From Scytonema sp. UIC 10036 (GTDB lineage Bacteria; Cyanobacteriota; Cyanobacteriia; Cyanobacteriales; Nostocaceae): 12,714 nucleotides of DNA. The notes under the pieces are model-generated. The model was not told the origin of the DNA. It was given only the letters and a program-made list of their open reading frames with translations, and did no database searches. The position numbers and the translations under genes are program-made. Shown here one piece after another: positions 1-4,432 of the stretch (the stretch's first letter is position 1; each line of letters opens with the position of its first letter). The DNA lies in NCBI RefSeq assembly GCF_009725235.1, contig NZ_WJFC01000293.1, positions 1 to 12,714 on the forward strand. The letters are read 5' to 3'.

Positions 1-30
1 ACCCCCTACTCCCTACCGCCTATCCCCTAT
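1..30. repeat. degenerate CCCTA-type heptamer repeat after the exonuclease gene
   Basis: CCCTACTCCCTACCGCCTAT and the next bases form irregular 7-bp steps at the 3' side of the exonuclease gene. A related sequence on the opposite strand follows the DUF2808 stop at 12680-12705 (AGTAGGGAATAGGG). Both are STRR-like. Confidence 0.5.
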
Positions 31-591
31 TCAATGTTTCTGAGTTTTCATATATCGATATATAGCTGCAATGTTACGAGCATCATCAATTCCCCGATGG
101 TGTGTTCCTTGCAATTCTATACCTAGATGTTGAAGTGCTTTTGCCATGCCAAAGCCTTTAGAAACACCAAGATATTCTGAAAATTCCTTTTTTATATTTC
201 TGTGTTCTGAACCAAAAGGATAGGGAACTTGATGAAACTCGCAATCCTGGAGAAACTGTTTTTTATCATAGTTTCCCCATGAGCAAAAAATATGTCTGGA
301 AAATTGCTCTATCCATTCTTTAAACTGAGAAATAACTTCAGGAAATGTAGAAGCTTTGTCAACATCTTGCTGGCGAATCGTTGTTAATTCAGTACAAAAT
401 TTTGTCAGTTGCTGATGTCTTATAGGTTTGACAAATTGCTGAAACTCTGAATCTATTTCCCATGTGGCGCTGTTGAGCATGACTGCACCAATTTCAATAA
501 TTTCCATCTCCTCGCTGGGAATAACGCCATCATCAGAACAAGTTGCTTCTAAATCGACTATTAAAAAATAACTGGCTCGATTAGTTGTCAT
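31..591 (-). CDS. DEDDh-family 3'-5' exonuclease (ERI-1/KapD-like)
   Basis: Predicted 186-residue metal-dependent 3'-5' exonuclease of the DnaQ-like DEDDh superfamily, which removes nucleotides from DNA or RNA 3' ends. Visible motifs are ExoI near the N-terminus (IVDLEATC, D13 and E15, followed by EIIEIGAV), ExoII (WGNYDKKQF, D109) and ExoIII (HHRGIDDA, H165 and D170). The length and the IVDLEATC signature fit the ERI-1/KapD-like branch, known for RNA 3' trimming; the substrate cannot be told from sequence. I chose the ATG at 591 because the conserved fold starts about ten residues later. ATGs at 600 and 651 would only add a non-conserved leader. The start lies inside the end of the upstream membrane-protein gene (11-nt overlap), so translation is probably coupled. 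No Shine-Dalgarno sequence is seen. Confidence 0.88.
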   Translation of the reverse strand: MTTNRASYFLIVDLEATCSDDGVIPSEEMEIIEIGAVMLNSATWEIDSEFQQFVKPIRHQQLTKFCTELTTIRQQDVDKASTFPEVISQFKEWIEQFSRHIFCSWGNYDKKQFLQDCEFHQVPYPFGSEHRNIKKEFSEYLGVSKGFGMAKALQHLGIELQGTHHRGIDDARNIAAIYRYMKTQKH

Positions 592-1090
592 AGGATTCAT
601 TCGATTGAAAAGGTTTAATCCAGCCAAAGTGGAAGGCAGTATCGATCGCAAATGCAGCTAATCCAAACCACAATATACTCTCAATGCCCATGATAATAAA
701 AGGCACAACACTGCTAGAACACGAAAGCCCAATGTCTAATTGAGTTAAGCCTCTTACCAAGCCAAACGCTAACACACCTCCAGACTTCAGTTGGAAATTT
801 TTATCTGAACGTATAATGTAGCGATAAGTTACACCAAACAGCAAGCCACAAAAAGCAGCAATACCAGCGCTAATTAACCAACGCAAATCCTGCGTATTCA
901 AGGACAAAGTACTGAGTATATTAAAGTACTTTGTAAGGAGTAAGCTATTAACCAAAGTCGTTATGAAAAAAGCGATCGCAAGGCACAAACAACCGAGTAA
1001 CCCAGCTTTTAAGGATTCGATGCGTTCTGCCATCAGTTGAGGATCTAATACTTTGTTCACCGTTTTCGTTCTATTATGAATGGGGGGCAT
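581..1090 (-). CDS. conserved hypothetical four-helix membrane protein
   Basis: A 169-residue integral membrane protein that I do not recognise by name. After a hydrophilic N-terminus of about 28 residues there are roughly four hydrophobic stretches: about 31-55 (GLLGCLCLAIAFFITTLV...), 71-93 (WLISAGIAAFCGLLFGVTY), about 104-122, and about 127-150 (VVPFIIMGIESILWFGLAAFA). No catalytic motif is evident. The ATG at 1090 is the first start in the frame. An alternative ATG at 1033 (MAERIESLK) would remove a polar leader and may be the real start; neither has a good ribosome-binding site. It is transcribed away from petN, and its last 11 nt overlap the start of the exonuclease gene, suggesting a two-gene operon. 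Function unknown. Confidence 0.7.
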   Translation of the reverse strand: MPPIHNRTKTVNKVLDPQLMAERIESLKAGLLGCLCLAIAFFITTLVNSLLLTKYFNILSTLSLNTQDLRWLISAGIAAFCGLLFGVTYRYIIRSDKNFQLKSGGVLAFGLVRGLTQLDIGLSCSSSVVPFIIMGIESILWFGLAAFAIDTAFHFGWIKPFQSNESYDN

Positions 1091-1194
1091 TGCACTTCGA
1101 TCGTAAAGCTTTGAGGCACAAACTTCAGTTCAGTCCATGGTTCCAGTATTATTAAGATTGAAGTTGTTTCGTAAATTTGTTTAAAAGTACCGCT

Positions 1195-1284
1195 ATGGAC
1201 ATTTTGACACTAGGTTGGGTTTCTCTACTGGTTGTTTTCACTTGGTCAATTGCAATGGTAGTTTGGGGTCGCAACGGACTCTAA
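1195..1284 (+). CDS. petN: cytochrome b6f complex subunit 8 (PetN)
   Basis: A 29-residue protein beginning [17 protein letters not shown] and ending in WGRNGL, which I recognise as PetN. It is the smallest subunit of the thylakoid cytochrome b6f complex, a single transmembrane helix needed for assembly and stability of the complex that passes electrons from plastoquinol to plastocyanin or cytochrome c6. Full length for the family, with the short lumenal start, one helix of about 20 residues and the conserved C-terminal tail all present. No clear Shine-Dalgarno sequence precedes the ATG. It is divergent from the membrane protein/exonuclease pair; the 104-bp gap should hold its promoter, with a TATTAT hexamer at 1147-1152 as a weak -10 candidate. 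A small membrane-protein ORF follows after 7 nt. Confidence 0.96.
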   Translation: MDILTLGWVSLLVVFTWSIAMVVWGRNGL

Positions 1285-1291
1285 GGGAATC

Positions 1292-1462
1292 GTGGAAAGT
1301 CCATTTCTGAGTATTTTGGCTTTAGTTGCTGCGGTACTGCTTGTTACAGTTACCGGAGGCATTGGCTATTTGACACTGGCAAGTTGGCGCGATCGCCGTT
1401 TGCAAGAAGAAGAAAAACGCGAATTACGACGCTCTGCTCCTAATCCTAAAAAGCGGAAATGA
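1292..1462 (+). CDS. small single-helix membrane protein downstream of petN
   Basis: A 56-residue ORF starting at GTG (1292), 7 nt after the petN stop, with AAGGGA just upstream as a possible but close-set ribosome-binding site. Residues about 5-30 form one hydrophobic helix (LSILALVAAVLLVTVTGGIGYL). The C-terminal half is highly charged (SWRDRRLQEEEKRELRR...) and ends in a lysine/arginine-rich tail (PKKRK). This suggests a single-pass protein with a cytoplasmic, partly coiled-coil tail. I do not recognise the family. The tight spacing to petN implies co-transcription and perhaps a thylakoid role, but that is inference. Support comes from the intact frame, the sensible hydrophobic-then-charged layout and the operon position. 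Confidence 0.65.
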   Translation: MESPFLSILALVAAVLLVTVTGGIGYLTLASWRDRRLQEEEKRELRRSAPNPKKRK

Positions 1463-1538
1463 ATCTTTTGCTTTGAGGGGACACTAGATCTGTTTTCTTG
1501 GTTTGATTGTGTCTTACCGGGGACAAGGTTTAAAGCTC

Positions 1539-1571
1539 AGATCCCCGACTTCTTTAAGAAGTCGGGGATCT
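1539..1571. repeat. perfect 16-bp inverted repeat (dispersed palindromic repeat)
   Basis: Arms 1539-1554 and 1556-1571 are perfect reverse complements (AGATCCCCGACTTCTT and its complement) with one base between them. The sequence resembles a palindromic repeat common in cyanobacterial genomes. It lies between two convergent genes (the small membrane protein and ccmK), where a hairpin could end transcription from both sides, but there is no clear T-run on either strand, so terminator function is only possible. Confidence 0.75.
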
Positions 1572-1590
1572 AGTTTGAATTAGAGCAATT

Positions 1591-1640
1591 TTAATGAACC
1601 GCAGAGGACGCACCAGATCGCAGAGGGAAGAAAGAGAGAG
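1591..1640 (-). repeat. dispersed repeat of the 'CTCTGCGxCCTCTGCGGTTCA' type
   Basis: This stretch contains AATGAACC, GCAGAGGACGCA and GCAGAGGGAAG. The same word order appears on the opposite strand near 7899-7946 in this window, with a few differences. It resembles a short dispersed repeat frequent between genes in filamentous cyanobacteria. No coding potential; function unknown. Confidence 0.5.
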
Positions 1641-1675
1641 TTTGATTTAACTGGATTAACAGATTTGGAGAAATA

Positions 1676-2014
1676 TTAAACTGAGAGCGGGGGTGGAAAC
1701 CGAATTTCTGAATGAAACGCCTCGATATTTTCCTTGCGATAAATTGGTAAAGCATATTCTAGGTTCTCATGGGGACGGGCGATCGTGTGATAGGAAAGTA
1801 CCTCGCCGCCATTAACTCGCGGAACTGCCTTTAATCCTGCAGCAACAGCAACATTGACCTCACCTATTTCTCCCCGTATCAATACTGTAATGCGTCCTAA
1901 ATCGGTATTTTCGTAGCCTACGAGAGTTACACGAGCCGCTTTACACATTGCGTCTGCTGCTTCCAACGCTGTAGGAACACCATAGACTTCAATCATTCCA
2001 AGTGCAAGTGTCAT
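1676..2014 (-). CDS. ccmK: CcmK-type carboxysome shell protein (BMC domain), atypical pore
   Basis: A 112-residue single-BMC-domain protein of the CcmK family, whose hexamers tile the facets of the beta-carboxysome and whose central pores pass metabolites. Hallmarks are GMIEVYG near the start, EAADAMCKAARVTLVGYE (residues 18-35), VNGGEVLS (67-74) and IARPHENLEYALPI (78-91). The pore loop, which in CcmK1/K2 from memory reads KIGS at 36-39, is here NTDL. The C-terminus carries a tail of about 12 residues ending in PPPLSV. It stands alone, outside a ccmKLMN cluster in this window, as satellite ccmK paralogues do. The pore change points to an accessory class (possibly CcmK5 or CcmK6) rather than CcmK1/K2, but I cannot assign the class without alignment. 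The start at 2014 gives the standard N-terminus. Divergent from the Rpn gene. Confidence 0.9.
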   Translation of the reverse strand: MTLALGMIEVYGVPTALEAADAMCKAARVTLVGYENTDLGRITVLIRGEIGEVNVAVAAGLKAVPRVNGGEVLSYHTIARPHENLEYALPIYRKENIEAFHSEIRFPPPLSV

Positions 2015-2143
2015 AGTTTAATTACGTAGAAATAAAAATAAAAAAGGTAATTTTTTTTCTGAATTGGTTTTTTCTCATGTATTTACAGCAGTATATTATG
2101 AGACAATTCATTTTTGTCTCCCTTTTCTCTGTTAATAAATATT

Positions 2144-3106
2144 ATGAGCGAGGTCAACGCCAATTATGATGAACCGTGGAAAGAAGCATTAGGAGAATAC
2201 TTCGAGCCTTTTTTGCGGTTCTTTTTCCCTAAAGTTCATAGTTTGATAGATTGGAGCAAACAGCCGAAATCACTTGACAAAGAACTCCAACAGATTACCG
2301 CATCATCTGATTCAGGTTTACGGATTGTGGATAAATTATTTCAAGTGTGGCGATCTGACAATCGAGAAACTTGGATATTAGTTCATATCGAGGTCCAAAG
2401 CCAAGAAGAGTCAGAATTCGCCAAACGGATGTATATTTATAATTACAGAGCCTTCGATCTGTACGAGCAGCCCGTGATTAGCCTCGCAGTATTGGGAGAC
2501 GAGCGCAACAATTGGCGACCCTCATCATATGGTTATAATTTAGGTGGTTGTGAAGTCAGCCTAAAGTTTCCGATTGCTAAACTGTTAGATTATGAAGCGC
2601 AGTGGCAAGATTTAGAGAAAAGCAAAAACCCTTTTGCAGTCATTGTCATGGCTCACTTAAAAACCAAAGCGACCACAGGGAACTCACAACAAAGAGAACA
2701 GTGGAAGTGGAGTTTAGTACGCGGACTATATGAGCGAGGTTTTGAGAGAAAAGATATTATCAAACTCTTTCAAGCAATTGACTCTATGATGACTTTACCA
2801 CAAGAGTTACAGCAAAGCTTTGAAGAAAGATTAAATCGTTACGAGGAGTCAAGAAAAATGCCTTTACTTAGCAATATGGAATTGAGAGGAATCGAGAAAG
2901 GTGCTGTACAAAATGCTCGTGAGTCAGTGATGACAGTGTTGCGGCTGCGACTAACAGAGGTATCACCTGAATTAATAGACAAATTAAATAACATCTCTGA
3001 TTTGTCAGTGTTGAAACAACTTTTGGAAGCTGCTGTTACCGTCAATTCCCTTGGAGAATTTCAGCAATCGTTAGAGAGAATAACTCGTCCAGATACAGAA
3101 AACTAG
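2144..3106 (+). CDS. Rpn family PD-(D/E)XK nuclease (full-length, RpnL-like)
   Basis: A 320-residue protein of the Rpn/PD-(D/E)XK nuclease family, DNA-cleaving proteins shown in E. coli to be toxic and to act against phage. The nuclease core fits about residues 1-180. D63 (GLRIVDKLFQ) and E83-x-Q85 (LVHIEVQSQ) stand at the expected D...ExQ catalytic positions, Q replacing K as is usual in this group. A helical linker (about 184-238) follows, then a C-terminal domain (239-320) with one GIEK unit (249-252) and a DUF4351-like segment (VLRLRLTEVSPELIDKL). I chose ATG 2144 rather than the in-frame TTG at 2114 because it is a standard start and the TTG adds only ten odd residues. Divergent from ccmK across 129 bp. 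The 3' third is duplicated twice downstream, and an internal start at 2858 is listed separately. Confidence 0.88.
   Translation: MSEVNANYDEPWKEALGEYFEPFLRFFFPKVHSLIDWSKQPKSLDKELQQITASSDSGLRIVDKLFQVWRSDNRETWILVHIEVQSQEESEFAKRMYIYNYRAFDLYEQPVISLAVLGDERNNWRPSSYGYNLGGCEVSLKFPIAKLLDYEAQWQDLEKSKNPFAVIVMAHLKTKATTGNSQQREQWKWSLVRGLYERGFERKDIIKLFQAIDSMMTLPQELQQSFEERLNRYEESRKMPLLSNMELRGIEKGAVQNARESVMTVLRLRLTEVSPELIDKLNNISDLSVLKQLLEAAVTVNSLGEFQQSLERITRPDTEN
2858..3106 (+). CDS. candidate internal short form of Rpn (RpnS-like, 82 aa)
   Basis: Gene-within-gene candidate. An in-frame ATG at Met239 of the Rpn gene is preceded by GAGGAG (2843-2848) with a 9-nt gap, a much better ribosome-binding site than the one in front of the full-length gene. 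The product would be 82 residues (MPLLSNMELRGIEKG...), the Rpn C-terminal domain alone. In E. coli the equivalent short protein is made by internal initiation and blocks the full-length toxin; here the antitoxin role is inferred by analogy. Support from inside the window: the same SD and ATG are kept in both downstream duplicates, where no nuclease domain is attached. The GAGGAG also encodes two glutamates, so codon constraint is a partial alternative explanation. Confidence 0.55.
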   Translation: MPLLSNMELRGIEKGAVQNARESVMTVLRLRLTEVSPELIDKLNNISDLSVLKQLLEAAVTVNSLGEFQQSLERITRPDTEN

Positions 3107-3138
3107 AAACCTCCTAACCACCGACGTTTACATTACAT

Positions 3139-3189
3139 TTAGCAGAACACTGAACCCAAGAACTTACAGTTCCTGGAATTTTTATTAAT
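3139..3189 (+). repeat. inter-cassette spacer repeat, copy 1
   Basis: A stretch of about 50 bp (TTAGCAGAACACTGAACCC...) is repeated almost exactly at 3645-3695, at a period of 506 bp. It does not occur upstream of the matching part of the full-length gene, where coding sequence lies instead. The second cassette together with its leading spacer was therefore the unit duplicated to give the third. Confidence 0.85.
3156..3187 (+). terminator. terminator-like hairpin in first inter-cassette spacer
   Basis: CCAAGAACT (3156-3164) and AGTTCCTGG (3168-3176) pair with one mismatch around a 3-nt TAC loop, followed by AATTTTTATTA. This looks like a weak rho-independent terminator ending transcription of the Rpn gene. 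A nearly identical copy lies at 3661-3694. Confidence 0.5.
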
Positions 3190-3356
3190 AAAGAGAACAA
3201 TGGAAGTGGAGTTTAGTACGCGGACTATATGAGCGGAGTTTCAATCGAGAGGATATTATCAACCTCTTCCAGACAATTGACTCTATGATGACTTTACCTA
3301 AAGAATTACAGCAAAGTTTTAACGCAAAACTTAGACGTTACGAGGAGGAGAGAACA

Positions 3357-3617
3357 ATGCCGTTACTTAGTAATATGGAATTGAGAGGAATCGAAAAGGG
3401 AATCAAGCAAGGTGCTGTACAAATTGCTCGTGAGTCGGTGATGACAGTTTTGCGTCTGCGACTAACAGAGCTATCACCTGAATTAATAGACAAGTTAAAT
3501 AACATTTCAGATTTGTCAGTGTTAAAACAACTTTTAGAACCAGCTGTTACCGTCAATTCTCTCGAAGAATTTCAGCAATTGTTAGAGAGAATAACTCGTC
3601 CAGATACAGGAAACTAA
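3357..3617 (+). CDS. stand-alone Rpn C-terminal domain cassette 2 (RpnS-like, 86 aa)
   Basis: Tandem copy of the Rpn 3' end without a nuclease domain. I chose ATG 3357 because a full AGGAGG (3343-3348) sits 8 nt upstream and because it matches the internal ATGs of the other copies. A start at 3285 (MMTLPKEL, 110 residues) is in frame but has no ribosome-binding site. The product reads MPLLSNMELRGIEKGIKQGAVQIARESV..., with two GI(E/K)(K/Q) units, then the DUF4351-like segment. Changes against the full-length gene's C-terminus are few (for example A to P in LEPAV and V to L in TELSPEL), so it is not decaying. The frame is open back to 3192, just after a TAA, and covers the linker. Likely role: extra antitoxin or recombination donor (inference). 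Confidence 0.65.
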   Translation: MPLLSNMELRGIEKGIKQGAVQIARESVMTVLRLRLTELSPELIDKLNNISDLSVLKQLLEPAVTVNSLEEFQQLLERITRPDTGN

Positions 3618-3644
3618 AAGCCTGTTCACCACCTGAGTTTATAC

Positions 3645-3695
3645 TTAGCAGAACACTGAACCCAAGAACTTACAGTTCCTGGGATTTTTATTAAC
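3645..3695 (+). repeat. inter-cassette spacer repeat, copy 2
   Basis: Second copy of the spacer found at 3139-3189, differing at only a few positions. It leads directly into the third Rpn C-terminal cassette (AAAGAGAACA at 3696, matching 2691 in the full-length gene and 3190 in cassette 2). Confidence 0.85.
3661..3694 (+). terminator. terminator-like hairpin in second inter-cassette spacer
   Basis: Stem arms CCCAAGAACT (3661-3670) and AGTTCCTGGG (3674-3683), one mismatch, TAC loop, then ATTTTTATTAA. Same structure as at 3156-3187, with one more base pair. It would separate transcription of cassette 2 from cassette 3. Confidence 0.5.
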
Positions 3696-3862
3696 AAAGA
3701 GAACAATGGAAGTGGAGTTTAGTACGCGGACTATATGAGCGGGGTTTTGAGCGCAAAGATATTCTCAAACTCTTCCAAGCGGTGGATAGGATGATGGCTT
3801 TACCACAAGAGTTACAGCAAAGCTTTGAAGAAAGATTAAATCATTACGAGGAGAAAAGAAAA

Positions 3863-4135
3863 ATGCCTTTACTTAGCAATATGGAATTGAGAGGAATCAA
3901 AAAGGGAATCGAGCAGGGAATTGAGCGAGGTGCTGTACAAATTGCTCGTGAGTCGGTGATGACAGTGTTGGGTCTGCGGCTAACAGAGGTATCACCTGAA
4001 TTAATAGACAAATTAAATAACATCTCTGATTTGTCAGTGTTGAAACAATTTTTGGAAGCTGCTGTTACCGTCAATTCCCTCGCAGAATTTCAGCAATTAT
4101 TAGAGAGAATAACTCGCCCAGAAGCAGGAAACTAA
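3863..4135 (+). CDS. stand-alone Rpn C-terminal domain cassette 3 (RpnS-like, 90 aa)
   Basis: Third tandem copy of the Rpn 3' end. I chose ATG 3863 because GAGGAG (3848-3853) precedes it by 9 nt, exactly as at the internal start of the full-length gene. A GTG at 3782 (117 residues) is in frame but has no ribosome-binding site. The product reads MPLLSNMELRGIKKGIEQGIERGAVQ... and has three four-residue units, making it 8 residues longer than the short form from the full-length gene and 4 longer than cassette 2. Outside this ladder it is nearly identical to the full-length gene's C-terminus (only about half a dozen residue changes, such as N to I and L to F). The frame is open back to 3695, just after a TAA. 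Likely an extra antitoxin-like protein or a sequence donor (inference). Confidence 0.65.
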   Translation: MPLLSNMELRGIKKGIEQGIERGAVQIARESVMTVLGLRLTEVSPELIDKLNNISDLSVLKQFLEAAVTVNSLAEFQQLLERITRPEAGN

Positions 4136-4358
4136 AAGAAAAATACCCTTACTTAGTACTGCATTTCATAAACTCGGAGCGTAATATGTCATGCTGAGCG
4201 GAACACGATCGCGCTTTGTTCGAGAGCAGGCTCCTTGAAGCGAAGCATCTAGAGTTCTTCATTTTGCTTCACTCTACTCATCAATAACATAGGTAACGCT
4301 CCGAATTTGTGCAATTCTATACTTAGCAATATGGAGTTGAGAAGAATTGAAAAGCGGT
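4136..4358 (+). pseudogene. decayed fourth Rpn C-terminal cassette, interrupted by an insertion
   Basis: Directly after cassette 3, bases 4136-4156 (AGAAAAATACCCTTACTTAG) match the start of the short form, with its ATG changed to ATA. The match resumes at 4320-4358 (TACTTAGCAATATGGAGTTG...) and covers MELR(R/G)IEK before being lost. The two parts are separated by a 163-bp insertion. A leftover frame of 24 codons (4331-4405, MELRRIEKRF...) is probably meaningless. This shows the array was once longer. Confidence 0.7.
4157..4319. mobile_element. MITE-like 163-bp element with 7-bp target duplication
   Basis: The insertion is flanked by TACTTAG on both sides (4150-4156 and 4320-4326), while uninterrupted copies of this site in the Rpn cassettes have the word once. 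The ends are imperfect inverted repeats: AAACTCGGAGCGTAATATGT near the left, and on the opposite strand AAATTCGGAGCGTTACCTATGT near the right. There is no coding capacity. The interior contains CATGCTGAGCGG and GCGAAGCATCTAGAG..., similar to a dispersed bacterial repeat. A non-autonomous transposable element is the best reading; the transposase family is unknown. Confidence 0.65.
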
Positions 4359-4432
4359 TTATATTTCTAGCGATTGAGAAAAGAAATCAGACGCCTCCCA
4401 AGTAAGGGAGACTATGAAGCTAATAACTATTT

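Larger units (their letters stand above)
2691..4135 (+). repeat. three-copy tandem duplication of the Rpn 3' third
   Basis: Homologous blocks start at 2691 (inside the full-length gene), 3190 and 3696, all with AAAGAGAACA(A/G)TGGAAGTGG, and end at the stop codons at 3106, 3617 and 4135. Offsets are 499 and 506 bp. The reading frame is kept in all three, and the differing lengths come mainly from in-frame 12-bp units and the spacer. The tandem layout and high similarity point to recent duplication or continuing gene conversion. Confidence 0.92.

Noticed and set aside
2114..2143. TTG at 2114 as the Rpn start
   Set aside because: No ribosome-binding site, and it adds ten hydrophobic residues not fitting the domain start; ATG 2144 is preferred.
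2839..4074. Three similar minus-strand ORFs of 68-76 codons opposite the Rpn cassettes
   Set aside because: Their similarity to one another follows from the duplication of the sense-strand gene. Translations are Ser/Thr/Asn-rich, with no ribosome-binding site seen.
4331..4405. 24-codon ORF MELRRIEKRF... as a small gene
   Set aside because: It is the tail of a broken Rpn cassette running out of homology after seven or eight residues, with no ribosome-binding site.
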